From Bacillaceae bacterium JMAK1 (GTDB taxonomy: Bacteria; Bacillota; Bacilli; Bacillales; Marinococcaceae), in contig JIBW01000004.1 in assembly GCA_012970285.1 (NCBI GenBank), forward strand, positions 124,001 to 188,000: DNA of 64,000 bases, in the 5' to 3' direction. A model generated the notes under the pieces. It was not told where the DNA came from. It saw only the letters and a list, made by a program, of their open reading frames with translations, and searched no databases. The position numbers were made by a program, and so were the translations under genes. This document shows positions 1 through 7,145 of the stretch, one piece after another (position 1 is the stretch's first letter; each line of letters starts with the position of its first letter).

Positions 1-1
1 A

Positions 2-253
2 AAAGTGTCCAATCAAAAAATTGTTCTTTTAGCATCGGCCGTAATGGATAATCAAACGATTCATATGCACGTGCGACCTACGCCAATATCAATGGCTCAT
101 CCGCTCGCAAATCTTGCCCCAAAAGAAAAAGGGATTTGCTTTTACACAGAAGAAATGGGACGAGTAGCAGTCATAGGCGGTGCATCAAGCCCCGTTGGAG
201 CAGCCGGAGCTGCTCTGAAAGACATGATTAATCTAGTGCAAGCGAACTTCTAA
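2..253 (+). CDS. Homoserine dehydrogenase-like protein, C-terminal part (cut by window edge)
   Basis: Only the last 83 or so codons are present; the frame is open to the left edge. The stretch HVRPTPISMAHPLANL, followed by a segment ending in GRVAVIGGASSPVGAAGAALKD, matches the end of the homoserine dehydrogenase catalytic domain. There a VHPTLVPxxHPLAxV motif precedes a Gly-rich segment that closes the NAD-binding face. A GTG at 5 could be read as a start, but it lies inside the conserved domain, so the gene begins upstream. It is followed after 22 bp by an FAA hydrolase and then an SDR, apparently one operon. Homoserine itself may not be the substrate, because homoserine-dehydrogenase-like proteins also occur in catabolic operons of this type. 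Confidence 0.7.
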   Translation, partial: KVSNQKIVLLASAVMDNQTIHMHVRPTPISMAHPLANLAPKEKGICFYTEEMGRVAVIGGASSPVGAAGAALKDMINLVQANF

Positions 254-275
254 ATTCGTAAAAGAGGTGATTGTC

Positions 276-1157
276 ATGCGTTTATCAACCATTGCATTGA
301 ATGAGAAGGAAACACTCGCAATCGTAACAGAAAAGGGAGTAGTACTCGTCGAAGAAGTGAATGAAAAAGTCGGCGCCGCTTATGCAACAGAATTGCTGGA
401 ACTTCTACGAAGTGGTAAGCTCGAAGCGTTAACGACTTGGTACAACGAGACGGGCTTATCAGCGATTGAAAATGGAGAGTATACGTTTGTTACGGATTAT
501 GTCGTAAAGCCACTATACCGTCACCCGAGCAAGATTTGGGGCATTGGTCTAAACTATGTGGAACACGCAGCTGATTTAAGTGAAGTAGCTCCGAACACAG
601 AACCTGCGAGTTTTATGAAGCCTGATACGACGATCATCGGTAGTGGAGATACGATCAAAATTCCTTTGCAATCAGAGCGTACGACAGCTGAAGCTGAGCT
701 AGGTGTGATTATTGGAAAGCCGTGTAAAGATGTCGAAGAAGCAGATGTGCTTGATTATATTGCTGGGTACACGACGATTATTGATATGACCGCAGAAGAT
801 ATTTTGGAGAAAAATCCCCGGTACTTAACACGTTCTAAAAGTTTCGATACGTTCTTTAGTTTCGGACCACAGTTCGTTACGAAAGATGAAGTTGAAGACG
901 TGATGAAACTAGAAGTTAGCACTGTGATTAACGGCAAGCTACATCGTAAGAACACCGTTGATCATATGACGTTCACACCGTTCAACCTTGTGTCGTTCCA
1001 TTCCAAAGTTATGTCCCTTCTCCCTGGAGATCTTATTTCAACAGGTACCCCAGGGGCAGTACACATTCATGAAGGTGACGAAGTCGAATGCCAGATTAAC
1101 GGTTTCGCGTCATTGAAGAACAAGTGTCAAGATTTGAAAATTAAAACTCATGCATAA
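276..1157 (+). CDS. Fumarylacetoacetate hydrolase (FAA) family protein
   Basis: A 293-aa cytosolic FAH-fold enzyme. The conserved KIWGIGLNYVEHA entry segment, the acidic metal-binding patch EAELGVIIGK, the strand with IIDMTAEDI, and the C-terminal LPGDLISTGTPGAV loop are all visible. Family members hydrolyse C-C bonds of acylpyruvates, or decarboxylate or hydrate 2-oxo acids, with a bound divalent metal; the exact substrate cannot be read here. An in-frame GTG lies at 267, but AAGAGGTG at 262-269 sits 6 nt before the ATG at 276, so ATG is chosen. It lies between a homoserine-dehydrogenase-like gene and an SDR, 12 bp apart from the latter, consistent with a short catabolic operon. Confidence 0.85.
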   Translation: MRLSTIALNEKETLAIVTEKGVVLVEEVNEKVGAAYATELLELLRSGKLEALTTWYNETGLSAIENGEYTFVTDYVVKPLYRHPSKIWGIGLNYVEHAADLSEVAPNTEPASFMKPDTTIIGSGDTIKIPLQSERTTAEAELGVIIGKPCKDVEEADVLDYIAGYTTIIDMTAEDILEKNPRYLTRSKSFDTFFSFGPQFVTKDEVEDVMKLEVSTVINGKLHRKNTVDHMTFTPFNLVSFHSKVMSLLPGDLISTGTPGAVHIHEGDEVECQINGFASLKNKCQDLKIKTHA

Positions 1158-1169
1158 GAGGTGGAACCT

Positions 1170-1961
1170 ATGGATTTAAATTTAACTAACAAAACAGTGA
1201 TCGTTATGGCTGCAAGCCAAGGACTAGGAAAAGCAACAGCGTTAGAGTTCGCAAAAGAAGGCGCCAACGTCGTCATTTCAAGTCGCAACGAAGATGAATT
1301 GCAAAATGCTGTTGAACAAATTCAAGAAGCAGCACCATCTGCAAGTGTCATGTATAAAGTTTGTGACATCATGAAAGGTGACGACATTAAAAACCTTGTC
1401 CAGTCCGCAGCTGATCAGTACGGGACTGTTGATGTGCTCATTAATAATGCAGGCGGACCTCCGGCAGGCGGGTTTGATAAATTCTCAGATGAAGAATGGC
1501 AGAATGCATTTGAACTGAACTTATTAAGTTTCGTTCGAGCAATCCGTGAAGTGTTACCCCACATGCGTCATCAAGGTGGCGGGCATATTCTTAATTTCGC
1601 ATCTTCTTCCATTAAACAAACGCTCGATAATCTACTGCTCTCCAACACATTCAGAGCAGGCATCGTTGGACTTGCGAAAAGTCTCTCTCAAGAATTAGCG
1701 GAAGACAATATTTTGATTAATACACTTGGTCCAGGACGGATCGCTACAGGTCGAGTTGAAAGTCTAGACAAGATTAAAGCCGACAAAGTTGGCCTTTCTT
1801 ATGATCAAGTGAAAGAGAACTCTGAGAAAAGTATCCCGATGGGACGCTACGGTCAACCAGAAGAATTCGCAAAACAGGCGGTTTTCCTTTGTTCAGGTGC
1901 CAACACGTATGTTACCGGACAATCATTGCTCGTTGATGGTGGCTTAGTCAAAGCCCTTTAA
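1170..1961 (+). CDS. Short-chain dehydrogenase/reductase with atypical active site
   Basis: A 263-aa Rossmann protein. The N-terminal AASQGLGKA glycine-rich loop, the INNAGG strand and the C-terminal VTGQSLLVDGG match the SDR (FabG-like) fold. The start is the ATG at 1170, 6 nt after AGAGGTGG; an in-frame GTG at 1161 lies within that ribosome binding site. Aligning AGIVGLAK with the usual helix after YxxxK puts Ser and Arg where the catalytic Tyr and Lys normally sit (S-N-T-F-R instead of Y-x-x-x-K). The enzyme may therefore use another mechanism or be a binding protein. It is the last gene of the operon and ends in a strong terminator. Confidence 0.85.
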   Translation: MDLNLTNKTVIVMAASQGLGKATALEFAKEGANVVISSRNEDELQNAVEQIQEAAPSASVMYKVCDIMKGDDIKNLVQSAADQYGTVDVLINNAGGPPAGGFDKFSDEEWQNAFELNLLSFVRAIREVLPHMRHQGGGHILNFASSSIKQTLDNLLLSNTFRAGIVGLAKSLSQELAEDNILINTLGPGRIATGRVESLDKIKADKVGLSYDQVKENSEKSIPMGRYGQPEEFAKQAVFLCSGANTYVTGQSLLVDGGLVKAL

Positions 1962-1967
1962 TGTCGA

Positions 1968-2000
1968 AACCCCCTCCAATCACATTGGAGGGGGTTGTTC
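1968..2000 (+). terminator. Intrinsic terminator after the SDR gene
   Basis: AACCCCCTCCAAT and ATTGGAGGGGGTT form a perfect 13-bp stem with a 3-nt loop 7 bp after the stop codon. It is followed by a weak T-rich stretch (GTTC). Confidence 0.85.
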
Positions 2001-2161
2001 GTTGAATCGTCTTAGTGCAAATGACAGATAAGTTCGAAGTTTCAATATGATATAGTGAAACGAACAGTATAAGTTTCAGGGGTGGTTGTTCACCTTTTTT
2101 CCTCTCGTCATGTCTAAGGTTTATTCGTCGGTTCTGACGACAGGGAGGGGGTGAGGCGTTG

Positions 2162-2254
2162 ATGTATCTCACTTACGAAGCTGCTACGTTAATCGTACTT
2201 GTGGCAACCTTCGTATATATGATCGCAAAAGACGCGAACAACACAAAAAAGTGA
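2162..2254 (+). CDS. Small holin-like type I toxin (candidate)
   Basis: A 30-codon frame encodes one hydrophobic helix (YEAATLIVLVATFVYMIAK) followed by a charged tail (DANNTKK). That is the layout of the putative holin-like toxins (TxpA/BsrG/Fst-type) of Bacillales. A GGGAGGGGGTGAGG purine tract precedes the ATG. The mRNA has the features of such loci. CAGGGGTGGT at 2078-2087 in the 5' leader is exactly complementary to ACCACCCCTG at 2254-2263, just past the stop codon. A structured 3' region and a terminator follow. I also recall the downstream block from similar Bacillus loci, but a database search would be needed to confirm it. A weak promoter could be ATGACA (2021-2026) and TATGAT (2046-2051). 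Confidence 0.65.
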   Translation: MYLTYEAATLIVLVATFVYMIAKDANNTKK

Positions 2255-2366
2255 CCACCCCTGGCTTCCAAACTAGCGGGTAGTCACCGTCACTGGTGAA
2301 CATCGCCCCAAATGGGACTTGTTCTGTAGCGCTCTTGGATGTATCAGCATCCAGGAGTGCTTTTAA
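2255..2366 (-). ncRNA. Candidate antitoxin RNA overlapping the 3' end of the toxin mRNA
   Basis: In type I pairs such as txpA/RatA, the antitoxin is a small RNA transcribed convergently across the toxin 3' untranslated region. The non-coding block after the toxin stop is dense in short inverted repeats, for example GGTAGTCACCGTCACTGG, as expected of such a region. I did not find a convincing minus-strand promoter: ATTATA at about 2387-2392 could be a reversed -10, with no clear -35. The ends given are nominal. Confidence 0.3.
2328..2364 (+). terminator. Terminator of the toxin transcript
   Basis: AGCGCTCTTGGATG pairs with CATCCAGGAGTGCT (14 positions, with G-U pairs) around a 6-nt loop and is followed by TTTTA. 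The rest of the 340-bp gap up to 2595 contains no open frame I can support. Confidence 0.75.
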
Positions 2367-2595
2367 ATTATGCGAATTCTCGATTGATTATACGTGTAGT
2401 GTAGCAGATGGAACAGATTGTAGCAAATAGCTTTACAAAGCCATTAAATGAAAGAGTTTAATAAAAGTAATGCTTTGAGCATGAATCGACAGTTGAGGTT
2501 TAACTTGTCCGAGAGTCCATATTAATCTTCTCGTTATCTTAATCTCCTATAGTAGAAGCTACTAAGACTTCATTGGTTTTATAGGAGGGCGAAAC

Positions 2596-3303
2596 ATGAG
2601 ATTCAAACCAAAAGACGTCATCATTACGTTAGTACTAATTGCTACAACCTTAACCATTTCATTGATCATTAGTGCAAGCTTAACTGGTCTAATCTTCGGT
2701 CAATCTGAACTTACCAGCGTTATTTCAATAGGAATTATTGCATTCATAACGTTAATTTTCTCTTACTTCATTATTGATCGTATGATGTTAAAAAGAAACA
2801 ATCAAGGTTGGCAGGCGTTAGGATTCCAAAGAATTCCACTGAGAAAATCAAGACACTTACTATGGCAAATACCTGTTTTTTATCTGTTCAGTCTCTTAGC
2901 ACAGGGAGTGATCATGGTAATTTATCATGCATTCTTCCCCATTTCGCTGACAAACTTGGAAGGAACAACGAATTCACTATATGTAGATATATCAGTTTTC
3001 CCGATCGTGTTCTTTCTTGTTGTCATCTTTGCGCCCCTTTTTGAAGAGGTTTTCTTGAGAGGGGCTCTGCAAGAAACGTTGACGAGGCGATATGGTAATA
3101 AAGTTGCGATCATAGTTGGTGCCTGTATTTTTGTGTTGATTCACGCGTTTTTAATTGTACTAGCACCAGCGTATTTTTTATTTGGTTTCTTCCTTGGTTA
3201 CTTTTATTACCGTTATCAAAGCATCTATGCACCGTTATTGTTTCATGTGTTTATCAATTTGATCAATGTGTTAACAGTCTTTTTAGCAACGGTACTTCAA
3301 TAA
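2596..3303 (+). CDS. CPBP family intramembrane metalloprotease
   Basis: A 235-aa multi-spanning membrane protein with about six to eight hydrophobic helices. The CPBP (CAAX protease and bacteriocin-processing) motifs are present: EEVFLRGAL (motif 1, EExxxR) near residues 149-157, a His-bearing helix VLIHAF (motif 2, FxxxH), and HVFINLINV (motif 3, HxxxN) near the C-terminus. The family cleaves substrates within the membrane; in firmicutes members serve in peptide maturation or bacteriocin self-immunity. The ATG has a good TAGGAGGG site. It stands alone between two terminators, so its substrate cannot be deduced. Confidence 0.85.
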   Translation: MRFKPKDVIITLVLIATTLTISLIISASLTGLIFGQSELTSVISIGIIAFITLIFSYFIIDRMMLKRNNQGWQALGFQRIPLRKSRHLLWQIPVFYLFSLLAQGVIMVIYHAFFPISLTNLEGTTNSLYVDISVFPIVFFLVVIFAPLFEEVFLRGALQETLTRRYGNKVAIIVGACIFVLIHAFLIVLAPAYFLFGFFLGYFYYRYQSIYAPLLFHVFINLINVLTVFLATVLQ

Positions 3304-3317
3304 TGTAAGCACCCACA

Positions 3318-3350
3318 GGCGTCCTTGGTTATCAAGGAACGCCTTTTTTT
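3318..3350 (+). terminator. Intrinsic terminator after CPBP protease
   Basis: GGCGTCCTTGG and CAAGGAACGCC form an 11-bp stem with one mismatch and a short loop, followed by seven T. Confidence 0.9.
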
Positions 3351-3441
3351 GATGAAGCCGGTATCGTTATGAAGCGTAAGTTCGTTATAGCAAATAACAA
3401 AGGTGAATGAAGGATAAAAAAATTGAAGGGTTTGATTGTTT

Positions 3442-3605
3442 ATGAACGTATTAGTATTAGGAGGATCAAGTTACCTTTATACAAGACCATTCAAGACACG
3501 CACGATTGGTTGAACATCGAAGAAGAGATGATGCTCTCCAAGCTTAAGGTAGGACTGAGTAAAGAAAAGGAACTAGAGGTCATTGCCGCGTGGCGAAGTA
3601 GTTAG
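3442..3605 (+). pseudogene. Remnant of an NAD-dependent epimerase/SDR-type gene (tentative)
   Basis: From the ATG at 3442 one frame reads MNVLVLGGSSYL and then stops within 24 codons. This looks like the start of an NAD-dependent epimerase (xLVLGGSxYLG). A second frame, open from 3423 to 3605, ends in a helical, charged segment (DWLNIEEEMM ... KEKELEVIAAW) that could be the tail of a longer protein. The simplest reading is a gene that lost its middle and its frame. Neither frame has a clear ribosome binding site. The fragment is too short for a firm family assignment. Confidence 0.35.
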
Positions 3606-3645
3606 TTACAAGTATGCGCTCATACTAGGAGACGGTTCAGAGCTG

Positions 3646-3800
3646 CTCACAAATCCGACTGTTTGTGAGTAGCGTGGCGAAAAAAGTGAATCTAATGAGG
3701 AGTTCTACTCACAAAGTGAAGCGTGCTGCCCACAAAGCGTCAGTTATGGTGGCAGAATGAGTGAAATTTCCGTTGATCTGTTCTATTCTGCTCACAAAGA
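3646..3800 (+). repeat. Dispersed CTCACAAA-type short repeats in the intergenic spacer
   Basis: The octamer CTCACAAA or a close variant occurs at 3646, 3708, 3729 (CCCACAAA) and 3791, each within a context like CTGCTCACAAAG. The reverse form TTTGTGAG at 3662-3669 makes a small hairpin with the first copy. The 260-bp spacer has no supportable gene. Similar low-complexity families occur between genes in some Bacillaceae. Confidence 0.5.
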
Positions 3801-3866
3801 TCAGCCGTCGCAAATGATGAGTTAACTTCGATTAAGATCGTAGAAGCGATTAGGAGGGATAACCAA

Positions 3867-4562
3867 ATGAAAATTGCTGCGATTTATGATCTCCATGGGA
3901 ACTTTCGGGCGTTAGAAGCCGTGTTACAAGAAATCGAGAAAGAAAACGTCGATAAAGTGATTGTCGGTGGCGATGTAGCATGGGGCCCACAGCCAAAGCA
4001 AGTCGTTGATCACCTTTTTGCTAAGAAAGATGACTATATTTTTGTTATGGGAAACAGTGACCGAGAGATTTATGAGCAATACAAATCCCCTCGTCTAGCT
4101 GTTGATACGATGGTAGAAGAAGTGAATCAATGGTGTATTGAGCAATTAACGGACGAGCAATTGGAATGGCTGGGGTCTTTTAAATCTTCTCATGTTGAAG
4201 AAGACGTACTGTTTGTACACGGTTCACCGAGGAGTGATAGTGAGGCCATTAGAATTGACACACCTGCTAAAGAAGTGGAACAGATGATAAGCAATACAAA
4301 GCAATCGATCATTGTTTGTGGCCATACACACATCCAATTTAAGCGACAGATCGCTTCTAAATCTGTCATAAATGCAGGAAGTGTAGGACTTCAAAGTAGA
4401 GCGACAGGAGCTTGCTGGTTATGTATCGATACGACTGAATACGATTTACGCATGACAGAATATGATGTGGATCATGTAGCAAAAGAAATTCTGCGAGGGA
4501 ATGCTCCGTACAAAGAAGATTTCGCAGAGCATGTGACGAACCCTCCATATCAAGGTCCGTAA
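3867..4562 (+). CDS. Metallophosphoesterase family protein (YfcE-like)
   Basis: A 231-aa protein with the calcineurin-like phosphoesterase motifs in order: DLHGN (D8, H10), GGDVAWGP (D36), GNSD (N63, D65), VHGSPRS, and CGHTHIQF. These residues bind two divalent metals. Small cytosolic members hydrolyse phosphodiesters or nucleotides. The GNSD form, rather than GNHD/E, is seen in the YfcE/MJ0936 branch. The ATG has TTAGGAGGG 8 nt upstream. The next gene, an MBL-fold hydrolase, starts 39 bp later in the same direction with its own AAGGAGGA site, so the two are probably co-transcribed. The physiological substrate is unknown. Confidence 0.85.
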   Translation: MKIAAIYDLHGNFRALEAVLQEIEKENVDKVIVGGDVAWGPQPKQVVDHLFAKKDDYIFVMGNSDREIYEQYKSPRLAVDTMVEEVNQWCIEQLTDEQLEWLGSFKSSHVEEDVLFVHGSPRSDSEAIRIDTPAKEVEQMISNTKQSIIVCGHTHIQFKRQIASKSVINAGSVGLQSRATGACWLCIDTTEYDLRMTEYDVDHVAKEILRGNAPYKEDFAEHVTNPPYQGP

Positions 4563-4601
4563 GAACTATAGAAGAAATGAGCAATTTAAGGAGGATTTAT
4601 T

Positions 4602-5381
4602 ATGAAGGATCCATGGTTTACCGTTAAAGAACTTCATCCGAATACGTATGCCATTAGTGAGTATGGGCATTGGGAAAAAGTGCATTCCTTTTTACTAATT
4701 GGAGAGAAGCGAGCAGCATTGATTGATACTGGACTTGGAATTGATTCGATAAAACGAATGACTGATCAATTAACCGACTTGCCGATCGATGTGATCACAA
4801 CGCATGTACACGTTGATCACATTGGAGGTCATGGTGAATTTGAGCGATTGTATGTCCATGTTGAAGAAGCAAATTGGTTAGAAGATGGAATTAAAGGCCT
4901 AACAATTGATCACATTCGTAAAGATATTGGACGAGATTTAACAAAGGAACCACCACAATCATTCAACCCAAATACGTACACACCTTTTACTGGGAAGCCG
5001 ACAGGAATTCTAGAACACAAAGATCAACTTGAACTTGGCGGTCGCACGCTTGTCGTTCATCATACGCCGGGCCATTCACCTGGACACTTAGTCGTTGAAG
5101 ATACGACTAAGGGGCTGTTATTCACAGGCGACTTATTGTATATCGAATCACCGATATATGCGTTTTATCCGACGACGGATCCGGTAAAGTTGCTCGATTC
5201 TTTGTCGTACGTATCAAGTATTCCAAACATTAACAACGTATATGGTTCACACAACACATTGAATATACCAGATGACGTTTGGAATGACGTAACAATGGCC
5301 GTTCGCGACTTACGTAAAAAAGACTTGGCACACTTTGGGACAGGTGTACATACGTACGGTTCGATCTCGATTCGGTTTTAG
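4602..5381 (+). CDS. MBL-fold metallo-hydrolase
   Basis: A 259-aa metallo-beta-lactamase-fold enzyme. THVHVDHIGGH (H68, H70, D72, H73) is the zinc-binding HxHxDH motif. HTPGHSPGHL supplies the next His, FTGDLL the bridging Asp, and YGSHN the last His. The family includes glyoxalase II-like thioesterases, lactonases and nucleic-acid enzymes. There is no signal peptide and no extra domain, so it is most like the generic glyoxalase-II-like cytosolic hydrolases. It follows the metallophosphoesterase with a 39-bp gap and its own AAGGAGGA ribosome binding site. Confidence 0.85.
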   Translation: MKDPWFTVKELHPNTYAISEYGHWEKVHSFLLIGEKRAALIDTGLGIDSIKRMTDQLTDLPIDVITTHVHVDHIGGHGEFERLYVHVEEANWLEDGIKGLTIDHIRKDIGRDLTKEPPQSFNPNTYTPFTGKPTGILEHKDQLELGGRTLVVHHTPGHSPGHLVVEDTTKGLLFTGDLLYIESPIYAFYPTTDPVKLLDSLSYVSSIPNINNVYGSHNTLNIPDDVWNDVTMAVRDLRKKDLAHFGTGVHTYGSISIRF

Positions 5382-5492
5382 GTTTTAAAAAGCCGCAACC
5401 TAATTGCGCCTGACCCAGTTTATATCTAGGTCAATAAGTGTGTATATAACTTACTACATTTATATAACTAAAAAATAATCCTCCAAACAACA

Positions 5493-5535
5493 TAAAAAAA
5501 AAGACAACCCTTGGCAATCAAGCTTAAAGGTTGTC
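5493..5535 (-). terminator. Terminator of the M28 peptidase gene
   Basis: Read on the minus strand, GACAACC and GGTTGTC enclose a loop of about 19 nt and are followed by nine T. It lies 66 bp after the stop codon of the peptidase gene. Confidence 0.75.
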
Positions 5536-5601
5536 ACTGAAAGAACGTTGCTTATAATAGAATACGTTCTGTAACAAGCTAAGGGGATGCTGCATTATTC
5601 T

Positions 5602-6744
5602 CTAATAATCTAGCTCTGTCACAGATGTATAAATCAAGTCGCCGACCATTTTAAGTTTTTCGGTGCTGATTTTGTCGATGGTATCTTCTGGCGTGTGGTA
5701 CCACGGCTCTAAGCTATGTGTGCCTGGTTCTCTCCAAATAAAGTTAGCCGCATCGATGCCGACTTGGTGGAAAGCAACATGATCGGATGCACCACGTTGA
5801 AATAGGAACAAGATGTCATTGTTTAACGTGTTTGAAGCAGAGTTCGCCTGATGCCAAACGTTATTTGGTTGTCCATCGACCACATTTACATACAGTGTGT
5901 CTGCGGGTTCCCAATTGGTTGCGACCATGTCCATATTGAAGTTTCCGAAGCTGCGATTGATTTCTTCTTCAGAGAGTGTCTCTGCATAACGATACGCTCC
6001 GATGAGACCGATTTCCTCAGCCCCGAGAGCAACAAATCGTACTTCCTTCTCGACAGGGATATCTTGCATAACACGTGCTAGTTCTAGTAATGCGGCAGTG
6101 CCAGAACCGTTGTCATTTGCACCGGGTGCATTTGGAATGCTATCGTAATGTGCAGTTAGATAGACAATCTCAGGGTCTTCAATGCCTTCAGCTTCTTTTA
6201 TTGCAATTACATTTTGTGATTCTTCAGTACCGTTTCTGATGTCGAAATATTCTAGTGATGTTTCGTAGCCTAGGTCAACAAAAATATCTTCAATGTATTC
6301 CGCGGCTTCAACTTCTTCTAGACTTCCAGCGACGCGTGGACCGATTTCTACACTCAAGTGTTCGATATGTTCCATAGCAAGATCTTCATCAAATGGTAAG
6401 TATTCAGCCCTTAGTGATTCGCCATGATGAAAGAGCATGTCGAAAGCATGATCAGAAATCGCGTCTTTTTGATGATGGAGCAAGTTATGAAACCCACCAG
6501 TGTGACGAACGAGCTTTTCATTATTACCTTGGTCTTCATAATGTGCGAGTGTTGTCGCATGCACAGAGAGTTGACGGTACACGTGGCTAGAATCAAAATG
6601 GCCCTCAGTTTCTAAATCAGTAATCAATGATTGGAGCTCTGAAGCGGTATAGGGTGGTTGAGAATCTTCAGCTGCATAACTATGAGTGGTTGTCATCAAG
6701 CCACCGGCTAAGACGAGCATTGCTAAACGTGAATACATCTTCAT
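5602..6744 (-). CDS. Secreted M28 family aminopeptidase
   Basis: A 380-aa protein with a Sec signal peptide at residues 1-25 (a positive start, a hydrophobic LAMLVLAGGLM core, cleavage near SYA-AE). A pro-region of about 120 residues follows, then an M28 zinc-peptidase domain. Two-zinc ligands and catalytic residues are seen in TAHYDS (His), GANDNGSG (bridging Asp), GAEEIGL (catalytic and binding Glu), NMDMVA (Asp) and HTPED (His). The mature domain resembles secreted aminopeptidases that release N-terminal residues for nutrient scavenging. The mature protein is notably acidic, consistent with export into an alkaline or saline medium. AAAGGAG lies upstream of the ATG. It is a single-gene unit. 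Confidence 0.9.
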   Translation of the reverse strand: MKMYSRLAMLVLAGGLMTTTHSYAAEDSQPPYTASELQSLITDLETEGHFDSSHVYRQLSVHATTLAHYEDQGNNEKLVRHTGGFHNLLHHQKDAISDHAFDMLFHHGESLRAEYLPFDEDLAMEHIEHLSVEIGPRVAGSLEEVEAAEYIEDIFVDLGYETSLEYFDIRNGTEESQNVIAIKEAEGIEDPEIVYLTAHYDSIPNAPGANDNGSGTAALLELARVMQDIPVEKEVRFVALGAEEIGLIGAYRYAETLSEEEINRSFGNFNMDMVATNWEPADTLYVNVVDGQPNNVWHQANSASNTLNNDILFLFQRGASDHVAFHQVGIDAANFIWREPGTHSLEPWYHTPEDTIDKISTEKLKMVGDLIYTSVTELDY

Positions 6745-7100
6745 GGAACGAACAACTCCTTTGTTATAATTATTAGAATTTTAAGTAATTAGATCGTACC
6801 ATATCATCCATTTGGTACTTGAGAACGAAAGCGTCGAATGACAAAAGTATGAGTAAGAGACTATGTCAAAATATCGTAAAAAGACTTAAGAATGATCAAC
6901 TAATAAGGTCATAGGGTATGTTGGACAAGGTCTAAAATCATGTAGAGAGAATCCTTTCTAGGGATATGTTGCCGTTATCATGTACTTTATGACTATCTAT
7001 TAATTTAAGTTGAGAGACTCTTCCTTTCATTGATTTCCTGTTTGAAAATGACTAGGTAAAATTGGTCTGTTTTTGCATGAGGATAACGAAGATTCACAAA
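6745..7100. other. Intergenic spacer with no supported gene
   Basis: About 350 bp between the M28 and catalase units. It is AT-rich, with short stop-rich frames on both strands. The part nearest 6745 should hold the minus-strand promoter of the peptidase. I see no structured RNA. Confidence 0.5.
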
Positions 7101-7135
7101 CAAAAAAAGAGCCACCCACACATAGGGGTAGCTCT
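7101..7135 (-). terminator. Terminator of the catalase gene
   Basis: On the minus strand AGAGCTACCC and GGGTGGCTCT form a 10-bp stem with an 8-nt loop, followed by seven T, 11 bp after the stop codon. Confidence 0.9.
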
Positions 7136-7145
7136 ATTCATTTAT

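Noticed and set aside
1948-2172. 74-codon minus-strand frame
   Set aside because: It overlaps the SDR terminator and the toxin leader, and has no site or domain.
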